DNA of 26,331 nucleotides from Pseudomonadota bacterium (GTDB taxonomy: Bacteria; Pseudomonadota; Gammaproteobacteria; Burkholderiales; Ferrovaceae). The stretch is from contig JAJZPY010000011.1 in assembly GCA_021811005.1 (NCBI GenBank), positions 1 through 26,331 of the forward strand, written 5' to 3'. Shown one piece after another: positions 6,566 through 14,545 of the stretch. The notes beneath the pieces are model-generated. The model made no database searches, was not told where the DNA came from, and saw nothing but the letters and a program-made list of their open reading frames with translations. The stretch's first letter is position 1. Every line of letters begins with the position of its first letter. A program made the position numbers and the translations under genes.

Positions 6566-7642
6566 GTGGACCCCCTTCACCCAAGGACAACACCTTCACC
6601 TTACGCGGGGCTCGACCAGCTTGCCACGGCCGTCATCGTCCTGGACGAGGCGCTGCGCGTCCGGTTCATCAACACGGCGGCGGAAAATCTGCTGGAAACC
6701 AGCAGAAAAAACCTGTTGTCCCACCCCCTTTCCGTGTTGCTGCCCGATGTCGACGCCCTGATGGCCGTGGTGCAGGCCGCGCTCAACCAGAACATGGGGT
6801 TCATCGAACACGAATGGCACCTGGCGCGCAAAGGCAGTCCACCGCTGGCCGTGAGCTGCACCGGAACCCCGCTGCAGGGACCGGAGACTGGGCTGCTGCT
6901 GGAAATCAGGCCCATCAGCCAGCGCATCCGCATTGCCCGGGAAGAGAAAATCATCGAAGACCAGAAGTTCAACCGCGAGCTGGTCCGCAATCTGGCGCAT
7001 GAAATACGCAACCCCCTGGGCGGCATCCGGGGGGCGGCCCAACTCCTGGAACGGGAACTCGACCGCCCGGAACTCAAGGAATACACCCAGGTCATCCGTT
7101 CGGAAGCGGACCGCCTGCAAACCCTCATGGACCGGATGCTGAGCCCCAACCGGCTGCAGCAGACCGCGCCCGTCAACATCCACGAAGTGCTGGAACGGGT
7201 GCGCAGCGTCATCCTGGCTGAATACCCCAGCGGCATCGTCATCCGGCGCGATTACGACACGAGCCTGCCCGAAATCATGGGCGATCGCGAACAGCTCATC
7301 CAGGCGCTCCTGAACATTGTGCGCAACGCGGCCCAGGCCATGCAGGGGCAGGGAGAAATCCTGCTCCAAAGCCGGGCACTGCGCCAGATCACACTGGCCC
7401 GGCGCCGCTTCCGCCTGGGCCTGCAGATCCGCATCGTGGATAACGGGCCCGGCATTCCCGAAGAACTGCAGGGGCGCATTTTTCAGCCCCTGGTTTCCGG
7501 ACGGGAAGGCGGAACCGGGTTGGGCCTGATGTTGGCACAAAACTTGATTAGCCAACACCATGGGATGGTGGAATTCGAAAGCGAACCCGGGCAAACCTGC
7601 TTCAGCCTGATTCTGCCGATGCCCGAAACCGAATACACCTGA
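6566..7642 (+). CDS. glnL: Nitrogen sensor histidine kinase NtrB (NRII)
   Basis: This 358-residue soluble kinase/phosphatase controls NtrC and itself is controlled by PII proteins. It has an N-terminal PAS domain (about 13-115), an H-box NLAHEIRNPLGGIRGAAQLL with phospho-accepting H145, an N-box (NIVRNAAQAM), G1 (DNGPGIP) and G2 (GGTGLGL) of the ATPase domain. No membrane segments are seen, as expected for NtrB. The start is GTG at 6566, preceded by CAGGAG with suitable spacing. It begins 25 bases after the glnA terminator, leaving little room for its own promoter, and ntrC follows after 15 bases. The glnA-ntrB-ntrC order is classical. Confidence 0.95.
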   Translation: MDPLHPRTTPSPYAGLDQLATAVIVLDEALRVRFINTAAENLLETSRKNLLSHPLSVLLPDVDALMAVVQAALNQNMGFIEHEWHLARKGSPPLAVSCTGTPLQGPETGLLLEIRPISQRIRIAREEKIIEDQKFNRELVRNLAHEIRNPLGGIRGAAQLLERELDRPELKEYTQVIRSEADRLQTLMDRMLSPNRLQQTAPVNIHEVLERVRSVILAEYPSGIVIRRDYDTSLPEIMGDREQLIQALLNIVRNAAQAMQGQGEILLQSRALRQITLARRRFRLGLQIRIVDNGPGIPEELQGRIFQPLVSGREGGTGLGLMLAQNLISQHHGMVEFESEPGQTCFSLILPMPETEYT

Positions 7643-7657
7643 TGTCACCGAGGGGCC

Positions 7658-9079
7658 ATGAGCGCAATGAATTCTGTATGGATTGTTGATGACGACCGTT
7701 CCATCCGCTGGGTATTCGAGAAAGCGCTCACACGGGAGAACATTCCCTTCCGCACGTTTTCCTCGGCCCAGGACGCATTGGCGCTGCTCGACAGCGAAAC
7801 GCCCCAGGTGGTGGTGAGCGACATCCGGATGCCCGGGGGTTCCGGTTTCGACCTCCTGGACCGGCTCAAGGTGCGCCACCCCGATCTTCCGGTCATCATC
7901 ATGACGGCTTACTCGGATCTCGAGAGCGCCGTTTCGGCGTTTCAGGGCGGAGCCTACGAATACCTGCCAAAGCCGTTCGACGTGGATCATGCCATCGAAC
8001 TGGTGCGGCGTGCCCTGGAAGAGCGCATGCGCACCGAAGAGGCTCTGGACGAAAGCCAGGAGACCCCGGAAATTCTCGGACAGGCGCCTTCAATGCAGGA
8101 AGTTTTCCGGGCCATCGGCCGGCTGTCCCAGTCCAACGCCACCGTGCTCATCAACGGTGAATCCGGCACCGGCAAGGAACTGGTGGCGCGGGCCCTGCAC
8201 CGCCACAGCAGCCGTGCCGGAAAACCGTTCATTGCCATCAATACGGCCGCCATCCCCAAGGAGTTGCTGGAATCGGAGCTGTTTGGCCACGAGCGCGGGG
8301 CTTTCACCGGCGCCAACACCTTGCGCCGCGGGCGCTTCGAGCAGGCGGAAGGGGGCACGCTGTTTCTGGACGAAATCGGCGACATGCCGGCCGACCTGCA
8401 AACACGACTTCTGCGGGTCCTGTCTGACGGCCAGTTCTACCGGGTCGGCGGCCATTCCCCCGTGGCTTCCAAAGTGCGCATCATTGCCGCCACCCACCAG
8501 GACCTGGAAGCCCGGGTCAGGGATGGCCTGTTTCGGGAAGACCTTTTTCACCGCCTCAACGTGATCCGCATCCGGCTTCCGTCCCTGCGGGAACGGCGCC
8601 AGGATATTCCGCTGCTGGCACGCCATTTCCTGCAAAAAAGCGCACGGGATCTGCAGGTGGAACCCAAGCGCCTGTCCGAAGCGGCGGTGCGCACCCTGGA
8701 AAACCTGGAATGGCGCGGCAATGTGAGGCAACTGGAAAACGTGTGCCACTGGCTCACCGTCATGGCCCCGGGCGTGAACATCGACGTGGGCGACCTGCCT
8801 GCGGAACTGAAAGGCATGGTCGAAACCGCGTTTCCGGTGCACTGGAAAACCGCCCTGGAAACGGAAGTGGCCCAGGCCCTTGGGCGCGGCGAACACGGCA
8901 TCCTCGATCGCCTGCTCCGGGACTTCGAGCGCGCGCTCATCACGCAGGCGCTCGCCTTCACTCACGGACGCCGCATCGAAGCCGCCCATTTGCTGGGCTG
9001 GGGCCGCAACACGCTGACGCGGAAGATTCAGGAACTGGGGCTGGACGAAGCGGAGAATTCCGCCAACACCGGCGCATGA
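7658..9079 (+). CDS. glnG: Nitrogen regulation response regulator NtrC (NRI)
   Basis: This 473-residue sigma-54 activator has three domains. The receiver holds DDD (11-13), the phospho-accepting D55 in VVVSDIRMPGGSG, and the switch T/K residues in MTAYS and LPKPFD. The AAA+ domain has Walker A GESGTGKE, the sigma-54 contact loop GAFTGA and Walker B GGTLFLDEIGD. The C-terminal Fis-type helix-turn-helix is RRIEAAHLLGWGRNTLTRKIQELGL. It should bind the sites at 4815-4862 and activate the glnA sigma-54 promoter after phosphorylation by NtrB. ATG at 7658 follows GAGGGG. The last 52 bases overlap the 3' end of xthA on the other strand. Confidence 0.97.
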   Translation: MSAMNSVWIVDDDRSIRWVFEKALTRENIPFRTFSSAQDALALLDSETPQVVVSDIRMPGGSGFDLLDRLKVRHPDLPVIIMTAYSDLESAVSAFQGGAYEYLPKPFDVDHAIELVRRALEERMRTEEALDESQETPEILGQAPSMQEVFRAIGRLSQSNATVLINGESGTGKELVARALHRHSSRAGKPFIAINTAAIPKELLESELFGHERGAFTGANTLRRGRFEQAEGGTLFLDEIGDMPADLQTRLLRVLSDGQFYRVGGHSPVASKVRIIAATHQDLEARVRDGLFREDLFHRLNVIRIRLPSLRERRQDIPLLARHFLQKSARDLQVEPKRLSEAAVRTLENLEWRGNVRQLENVCHWLTVMAPGVNIDVGDLPAELKGMVETAFPVHWKTALETEVAQALGRGEHGILDRLLRDFERALITQALAFTHGRRIEAAHLLGWGRNTLTRKIQELGLDEAENSANTGA

Positions 9080-9813
9080 TCGGAGGGGCGCTCGGCCGCC
9101 CGCGGTGTTTTGTCGATGATGCAGGCCGCGCACCGGGGACGCAGCGCATCGCTCACCAGAATGTGGTCGATGCGCAACCCCATGTCCCGTTTAAAGGCGT
9201 TCACGCGATAATGCCACCAGCTGTAGGAGCGTTCGGCCTGCTCAAACAGGCGAAAGCTGTCCTGCAGCCCGACAGACAGCAGGGCACCGAAAGCCGCGCG
9301 CTCCGGGTCGCTGCACAGCACCTCCCCCTTCCAGGCCACCGGATCGTAAACATCCCGGTCTTCGGGAGCCACGTTGAAATCCCCGGCCACCACCAGCCGG
9401 GGATACTGCCGAAGCGCTGTGGCCAAGTATTCGCGCAACGCTTCGAACCAGCGCAATTTGTAGGCGTATTTTTCGGAAGTCAGTGATTCCCCGTTGGGGC
9501 AGTAAACAGAAATCACCCGGGTGTCGCCGTAGGTGCCGGCAATCACCCGCTGCTGCACGTCCTCGAAACCCGGCATGCCCACCAGGGCATCCGATCCCGG
9601 AGCCCGGCTGAGCAGCGCCACCCCGTTATAGGTTTTCTGTCCCGCCACCAACGCGTGGTAGCCCGCCGCTTCAACGGCGGCCAGGGGAAAGCTGCCGGTT
9701 TCGCACTTGAGTTCCTGCAGGCACAGCACATCGGGTTGGTGCGCCTGCAGCCAGGACAGGACCTGGTCCAGGCGCACCTTGATGGAGTTCACGTTCCAGG
9801 TGGCTATTTTCAT
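9028..9813 (-). CDS. xthA: Exodeoxyribonuclease III
   Basis: This 261-residue AP endonuclease and 3'-5' exonuclease acts in base-excision repair. It is an exonuclease-endonuclease-phosphatase fold with N7 (KIATWNVNS), catalytic E34 (LQELKCE), YCPNG, GDFNVAPEDRDVYDP, and the terminal SDHAPV catalytic Asp-His pair. I start at ATG 9813 (MKIATWN), the family's usual N-terminus; ATG 9819 would add two residues, and a TTG at 9828 overlaps the phr stop. No strong Shine-Dalgarno is seen, so coupling to phr is likely. The C-terminus has an extra Ser-rich tail (SASSSPSS), and the last 17 codons and stop are antisense to ntrC. With phr it forms a DNA-repair operon. Confidence 0.93.
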   Translation of the reverse strand: MKIATWNVNSIKVRLDQVLSWLQAHQPDVLCLQELKCETGSFPLAAVEAAGYHALVAGQKTYNGVALLSRAPGSDALVGMPGFEDVQQRVIAGTYGDTRVISVYCPNGESLTSEKYAYKLRWFEALREYLATALRQYPRLVVAGDFNVAPEDRDVYDPVAWKGEVLCSDPERAAFGALLSVGLQDSFRLFEQAERSYSWWHYRVNAFKRDMGLRIDHILVSDALRPRCAACIIDKTPRAAERPSDHAPVLAEFSASSSPSS

Positions 9814-9824
9814 GTTCATCGGTT

Positions 9825-11255
9825 TCAACGTTGGTAGCGCTTGAGTGTTTTTTCCCGGGCCGACGCATGATCCACGAGGGGTGCCGGGTAATCCTGCCCA
9901 ATGATACAGCCTGCAGCCTGCTGCTCCAGGGGTGACAGCTTCCAGGGCGCATGGATGAATGGGGCAGGGACCCGGGCCAGTTCCGGCACATAGCGACGCA
10001 CAAACTGCCCGTCCGGGTCAAAACGTTCACCTTGGGCCACCGGATTGAAAATCCGGAACCAGGGCTGGGCATCGCAACCCGTGGAAGCCGACCACTGCCA
10101 CCCGCCGTTGTTGGCCGCGAGATCGTAGTCGTTCAGGTGCTCCGCAAAATGCCGCTCGCCCCAGCGCCAGTCCACGCCCAGGTCTTTCACAAGGAACGAC
10201 GCCGTGATCATGCGCAGGCGATTGTGCATGTAGCCGGTCGACCGCAGCTGCCGCATGCCGGCATCGACGATGGGATAACCGGTGCGTCCTTCCTGCCAGG
10301 CCCGGAAATGATCGGGGTCGTTGTCAAAAACCAGCCGGTCGTATTCCGTGCGGAAAGCCCGTGTGGCCACCCGCGGAAAATTGGCCAGGATGGCAAAGTA
10401 GAATTCGCGCCAGATCAGCTCGTTCAGCCAGGCCTGCGCACCCGGGCTGCCATCGGCCACGGCATGGCGCACGAGTTCCCGGATGGAAACCGTGCCGAAA
10501 CGCAAATGCACCGACAGGTAGGACACCCCGCGCTTTCCGGGGTAATCGCGCGTCCGGTGATATTGCGCCATGCGTGGCAGAAAATCGGCCAGCAACTCCC
10601 GGGCACCATCCCTGCCGGGGCGAATGCCCAGTTCCAGCAGATTGGTGGCCTGAAACCCCAGCGTCCCGAGTGCGGGCAACGGAACCTCCCCGCCACCCCG
10701 GGCAAGCGATTCGAAGCGCATGAGCCAAGGAACTGCCAGGCCCTCGGAAAACGCACGCAACCAGGCGTTGCGGTAAGGAGTAAACACCCCGTACGGCTTG
10801 CCACCTTGCGTCAGCAATTCCCGCCGCTCAAAAATCACCTGGTCCTTGTGGGTCTGAAACGCGATGCCCAGCGCCTCAAGGGCGGCGGCCACCGTTCCGT
10901 CACGCGCCAGGGCTTCAGGCTCGTAATCCCGGTTGGCGTGGACAGCTGCCACGCCGAGGCAGGATGCCAGTTCAGGAATGCACTGTCGCGCATCGCCGTG
11001 CCGCACGATCAGCCCGCCGCCACGGCGTTCCAGCGATGCCCGGAGCGCTTCCACGCTGCGCCAGATGAATTCGACCCGGCGGTCCGCGCGGCTGGGCAAC
11101 CCGTCAAGAATCGCGGTATCGAAGACAAAAACGCAATGGACCGGCGCATGGGCCTCCAGTGCCCGTGCAAGCCCCGCGTTGTCCTCATCGCGCAGGTCGC
11201 GCCGAAACCAGAACAGGGCCGGGCCGGACGTGCTGCCGGAAACAATTTTTGCCAT
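9825..11255 (-). CDS. phrB: Deoxyribodipyrimidine photolyase (CPD photolyase)
   Basis: This 476-residue enzyme repairs UV-induced cyclobutane pyrimidine dimers using blue light. The N-terminal antenna domain begins ALFWFRRDLRDEDN. The C-terminal FAD-binding helical domain shows GKRGVSYLSVHLRFGTVS, WLNELIWREFYF, YPIVDAGMRQLRSTGYMHNRLRMI, and the diagnostic DYDLAANNGGWQWSASTG followed by CDAQPWFRIFNP. Length agrees with class I bacterial photolyases (E. coli 472). The start chosen is ATG 11255 (MAKIVSG); the longer frame to 11330 would run into yqgE. No Shine-Dalgarno is evident. A candidate extended -10 (11271-11263) sits 7 bases from the ATG. The stop lies just before the xthA start. Confidence 0.93.
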   Translation of the reverse strand: MAKIVSGSTSGPALFWFRRDLRDEDNAGLARALEAHAPVHCVFVFDTAILDGLPSRADRRVEFIWRSVEALRASLERRGGGLIVRHGDARQCIPELASCLGVAAVHANRDYEPEALARDGTVAAALEALGIAFQTHKDQVIFERRELLTQGGKPYGVFTPYRNAWLRAFSEGLAVPWLMRFESLARGGGEVPLPALGTLGFQATNLLELGIRPGRDGARELLADFLPRMAQYHRTRDYPGKRGVSYLSVHLRFGTVSIRELVRHAVADGSPGAQAWLNELIWREFYFAILANFPRVATRAFRTEYDRLVFDNDPDHFRAWQEGRTGYPIVDAGMRQLRSTGYMHNRLRMITASFLVKDLGVDWRWGERHFAEHLNDYDLAANNGGWQWSASTGCDAQPWFRIFNPVAQGERFDPDGQFVRRYVPELARVPAPFIHAPWKLSPLEQQAAGCIIGQDYPAPLVDHASAREKTLKRYQR

Positions 11256-11262
11256 GGCGCAT

Positions 11263-11271
11263 AGTATGCCA
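11263..11271 (-). promoter_or_regulatory. Candidate extended -10 for phr-xthA
   Basis: The minus strand reads TG-G-CATACT, 4 of 6 matches to TATAAT with the extended TG. It ends 7 bases before the phr ATG, predicting a transcript that starts at the start codon. No good -35. Weak call. Confidence 0.25.
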
Positions 11272-11295
11272 TCCGGTCGTCCGCAGCCCGGAATA

Positions 11296-11304
11296 TGCGA
11301 TAAT
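11296..11304 (+). promoter_or_regulatory. Extended -10 promoter for the yqgE operon, leaderless geometry
   Basis: TG-C-GATAAT matches the extended -10 with 5 of 6 hexamer bases. Six bases (CCGCGC) separate it from the ATG at 11311, which places the predicted +1 on the A of the start codon. There is no Shine-Dalgarno and no recognisable -35, which supports a leaderless mRNA. Confidence 0.45.
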
Positions 11305-11310
11305 CCGCGC

Positions 11311-11871
11311 ATGGGTTCCGTCAACCTCACGAATCATTTTCTGATCGCCATGCCGGCGCTTCAGGACTCGAATTTTTCCGGAACGATCGCCTACATCTGC
11401 CGCCACGACGAGAATGGCGCCCTGGGCCTGGTCGTCAACCGCCCCATGAACATGACGCTGGGAGCCCTTTTCCAGCAGATCGAAATTCCGCTGGAAAGCG
11501 ACACCCTGTCCGCCCGGCCGGTGTATCTGGGCGGCCCGGTGCAGACCGACCGCGGATTCGTCCTGCATTCTCCCGTGGGCAACTGGCGCTCCACCTTGCG
11601 CGTGAATGAGGCTGTCGGCCTGACCACATCGCGCGACATCCTGGAAGAAATAGGGCGCGGACAGACGCCCGAAAGCCTGTTCGTGTCCCTCGGTTATGCC
11701 GGCTGGGGTGCCGGGCAACTCGAAGAGGAGATCAAGCTCAACAGCTGGCTGACCGTGGAAGCCCGCATGGACGTGGTGTTTGAAATGCCTGCCGAAGCCC
11801 GGCTGCCGGCCGCGCTGCACATCCTGGGCATCGATCCCGCCTTTCTTTCCGACGAAGCAGGACATGCCTGA
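11311..11871 (+). CDS. yqgE: YqgE/AlgH family protein (UPF0301)
   Basis: This 186-residue protein matches the YqgE/AlgH family in length (E. coli 187) and in motifs: NHFLIAMPALQDSNFSGTIAYICRHDENGALGLVVNRP at the start, YLGGPVQTDRGFVLH in the middle and FVSLGYAGWGAGQLEEEI toward the end. Its biochemical function is not established; the family is almost always next to ruvX/yqgF, as here. The ATG at 11311 begins the conserved sequence; a longer open frame back to 10933 is antisense to phr and not used. The start has no Shine-Dalgarno and follows directly on an extended -10. Its stop overlaps the ruvX start by 8 bases. Confidence 0.93.
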   Translation: MGSVNLTNHFLIAMPALQDSNFSGTIAYICRHDENGALGLVVNRPMNMTLGALFQQIEIPLESDTLSARPVYLGGPVQTDRGFVLHSPVGNWRSTLRVNEAVGLTTSRDILEEIGRGQTPESLFVSLGYAGWGAGQLEEEIKLNSWLTVEARMDVVFEMPAEARLPAALHILGIDPAFLSDEAGHA

Positions 11872-12289
11872 GGCCGGAACGGTGCTGGCTTTCGACTACG
11901 GCCTCAAACACACCGGCGTGGCCCTGGGCGAACTGGCCAGCGGCCTGTGCCGTCCCCTGGAAACCATTCATGCCGCGACTCGCGCGGCCCGCTGGAAAGC
12001 CATCGACCGTCTGATGCAGGAATGGGATCCGGTGCGTCTGGTGGTCGGACTCCCCCTTGACGCAGACGGCAACGAACAGGAAGCCACGCGGCAATGCCGG
12101 AACTTCGCTGCCGAGCTGGAGTCCAGGACAGGGCGGCAGACGGCCCTGGTTGATGAACGCTACACCTCCCTGGAAGCCGATGCCGCCCTGCGGGAGCAGG
12201 GCTATACCCAACAACAGCGCGCCGAAGCAGAACATGCGGCAGCGGCGGCGCTGATTCTTCAAAGCTATCTGGAGTCCAGAACCCCATGA
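11864..12289 (+). CDS. ruvX: RuvX/YqgF family RNase H-like nuclease
   Basis: This 141-residue protein has an RNase H-like fold: LAFDYGLKHTGVALG (first acidic residue), VVGLPLDADGNEQ, VDERYTSLEAD and a closing EHAAAAALILQSYL with the last acidic residue region. Family members are described as Holliday junction resolvase-like enzymes and as taking part in 5' pre-16S rRNA processing (YqgF). ATG at 11864 follows AGGA and lies 8 bases inside yqgE; the stop overlaps pyrB by four bases (ATGA). This tight packing shows co-translation within the yqgE-pyr unit. Confidence 0.93.
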   Translation: MPEAGTVLAFDYGLKHTGVALGELASGLCRPLETIHAATRAARWKAIDRLMQEWDPVRLVVGLPLDADGNEQEATRQCRNFAAELESRTGRQTALVDERYTSLEADAALREQGYTQQQRAEAEHAAAAALILQSYLESRTP

Positions 12290-13254
12290 ACGGCAACCCT
12301 CAACTGAGCCCCGAAGGCAGACTGCAGCACCTGCTCACCATCGAAGGGCTGCCACCGTCGATCCTGTTCCACATCCTGGACACGGCAGCCAATTTCGAAC
12401 ATGTCGCCCAGCAGGAAATCAAGAAAGTCCCCCACCTGCAAGGCAAATCGGTGTTCAACCTGTTTTTCGAGGCGTCCACGCGGACCCGCACCACCTTTGA
12501 AATCGCCGCCAAACGGCTGTCGGCTGACGTGATCAACCTCAACGTCAATGCGTCCAGCCAAAGCAAGGGCGAAACCCTGCTCGACACGGTGGACAACCTT
12601 TCGGCCATGCAAGCCGACATGTTCGTGGTCCGCCATGCGGAAAGCGGGGCCGCACACCTGATCGCCAACCACGTGGCACCCGGCATTCACGTGATCAATG
12701 CCGGTGACGGCCGCCATGCCCACCCCACCCAGGCACTCCTGGACATGTACACCATCCGCCACTTCAAGCACCGCTTCGAAAACCTGCGGGTGGCCATTGT
12801 GGGTGACGTGCTGCATTCGCGCGTGGCGCGTTCCCAGATTCATGCCCTCACCACGCTGCGCGTTCCCGAAGTGCGCGTGATCGGTCCCAAGACCCTGATC
12901 CCGAGGGATGTGGAACAGCTCGGCGTGCGGGTGTACCACGACATGATCCAGGGCCTCAAGGACGTGGACGTGGTGATCATGCTGCGTCTGCAAAACGAAC
13001 GCATGAATGGCGCCCTGCTGCCCAGCCGTGACGAGTACTTCAAGTACTATGGCCTGACACCGGCCAAACTGGCCCGCGCAAAGCCGGATGCCATCGTGAT
13101 GCATCCCGGTCCCATGAACCGGGGCGTGGAAATCGACTCGGTGGTGGCTGATGGCGTCCAGTCCGTGATTCTGAAGCAAGTCACTTTCGGCATCGCGGTA
13201 CGCATGGCCGTCATGTCCATTCTGGCCGGAGAACGAGGCGGAAACTTTTCATGA
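12286..13254 (+). CDS. pyrB: Aspartate carbamoyltransferase catalytic chain
   Basis: This 322-residue enzyme forms N-carbamoyl-L-aspartate from carbamoyl phosphate and aspartate, the committed step of pyrimidine synthesis. Carbamoyl phosphate binding is shown by FFEASTRTRTTFE (S64-R68) and the SSQSKGE loop; HPTQALLD and MHPGPMNRGVEI are family signatures, with the MLRLQNER aspartate-binding segment between. Start and stop overlap ruvX and pyrX by four bases each (ATGA). The adjacent degenerate dihydroorotase gene indicates a class A, Pseudomonas-type ATCase made of PyrB and inactive PyrC-like chains, with no PyrI. No pyrR lies in front, although it often does in related clusters. Confidence 0.96.
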   Translation: MNGNPQLSPEGRLQHLLTIEGLPPSILFHILDTAANFEHVAQQEIKKVPHLQGKSVFNLFFEASTRTRTTFEIAAKRLSADVINLNVNASSQSKGETLLDTVDNLSAMQADMFVVRHAESGAAHLIANHVAPGIHVINAGDGRHAHPTQALLDMYTIRHFKHRFENLRVAIVGDVLHSRVARSQIHALTTLRVPEVRVIGPKTLIPRDVEQLGVRVYHDMIQGLKDVDVVIMLRLQNERMNGALLPSRDEYFKYYGLTPAKLARAKPDAIVMHPGPMNRGVEIDSVVADGVQSVILKQVTFGIAVRMAVMSILAGERGGNFS

Positions 13255-14534
13255 AAATCCAGATCAGCAACGGACGCGTCATCAACCCTGCGAGCGGCCT
13301 GGACGAAATCCAGGATGTCTTCATCGCCGCAGGAAAAATCGTGGGGCTGGGCCAAGGTCCGGCCGGATTCGCCCCCAACCGGGTGATCGATGCCCGCAAC
13401 AAGATCGTGATGCCAGGCCTGGTGGACCTCGCAGCGCGCCTGCGTGAGCCGGGATTCGAATACCTGGCCACGCTTGAAAGCGAAATGTTCGCCGCCACAG
13501 TGGGTGGCATCACCAGCCTGGCCTGTCCGCCGGACACGGATCCTCCCCTGGACGAACCGGGCCTGGTGGAAATGCTCAAACACCGCGCCAAGGGACGAAA
13601 CCAGACCAACGTCCACCCCCTCGGCGCACTCACTCAGCAATTGCAAGGCACACGTCTCACCGAAATGGGCGAATTGAGGGATGCCGGCTGCGTGGCCTTC
13701 TCCCAGGCCAATACCCCCGTCATGGACACCCAGGTACTGGGGCGCGCCCTGGACTACGCATCAACCTTCGGCTTCACCGTCTGGCTGCAACCCCAGGATG
13801 GATATCTGGCCCGTGGCGGCGTGGCCCACGATGGCGAAGTGGCATCGCGCCTGGGCTTGCCAGCCATTCCGACCTGCGCCGAAACCATCGCCATCTCCAC
13901 CATCCTGCATCTGGTGCGGCATACCCGTGCGCGTGTCCACCTGTGCCGCCTGTCGAGCGCGGCAGGACTCGACCTGGTGCGGGCGGCCAAGGCCGAAGGA
14001 CTCCCTGTCACCTGCGACATCTCCATCAATCACCTCCATCTGTCCGAACACGACATCGGATTTTTCAATCCCCATTGCCGCCTGGTGCCTCCCTTGCGCA
14101 GCCTGCGCGACCGCGATGCGTTGCGCGCCGGACTGGCCGACGGCACGGTGGATGCCCTGGTGTCGGATCATTCGCCGGTGGATGCGGAGTCCAAGCAGGT
14201 CCCGTTCGAAGCTGCGGAACCCGGCGCCACCGGCGTTGAGCTGCTGCTGCCGCTGGCCCTGCAATGGGCGCGGCAGGACAACATCCCGCTGGCGCGTGCC
14301 CTGTCGCGCATCACGGCCGACCCTTCCCGCATCCTGGGTGTGGCGGCTGGGCAGATCGCCCCGGGCAGCACCGCCGACCTCTGCATTTTTAATCCCGACC
14401 AGGAATGGGTTGTCACGCCCCGGGCCCTCAAAAGCCAGGGCAAGAACACCCCGTTCCTCAACCTGCCCCTGCTGGGCCGGGTGTCACACACCGTCGTGGG
14501 CGGCTTCCTGATTTACGAAGACGCACGCGCCTGA
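13251..14534 (+). CDS. pyrX: Inactive dihydroorotase-like subunit PyrX (PyrC')
   Basis: This 427-residue amidohydrolase-fold protein aligns with type I dihydroorotases: PGLVD-LAARLREPGFEYLAT, PPDTDPP, the central SDHSPVDAESK and the C-terminal DPSRILGVAAGQIAPGSTADLCIF. The catalytic DxHxH metal motif is replaced: residues 59-63 read DLAAR, so A61 and R63 stand where both histidines should be. It therefore should not hydrolyse dihydroorotate. In Pseudomonas and relatives such a chain (pyrC', pyrX) is needed to assemble active PyrB. A functional dihydroorotase should be encoded elsewhere. The ATG overlaps the pyrB stop (ATGA), and prlC starts 11 bases after its stop. Confidence 0.9.
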   Translation: MKIQISNGRVINPASGLDEIQDVFIAAGKIVGLGQGPAGFAPNRVIDARNKIVMPGLVDLAARLREPGFEYLATLESEMFAATVGGITSLACPPDTDPPLDEPGLVEMLKHRAKGRNQTNVHPLGALTQQLQGTRLTEMGELRDAGCVAFSQANTPVMDTQVLGRALDYASTFGFTVWLQPQDGYLARGGVAHDGEVASRLGLPAIPTCAETIAISTILHLVRHTRARVHLCRLSSAAGLDLVRAAKAEGLPVTCDISINHLHLSEHDIGFFNPHCRLVPPLRSLRDRDALRAGLADGTVDALVSDHSPVDAESKQVPFEAAEPGATGVELLLPLALQWARQDNIPLARALSRITADPSRILGVAAGQIAPGSTADLCIFNPDQEWVVTPRALKSQGKNTPFLNLPLLGRVSHTVVGGFLIYEDARA

Positions 14535-14545
14535 GGACCCACATC

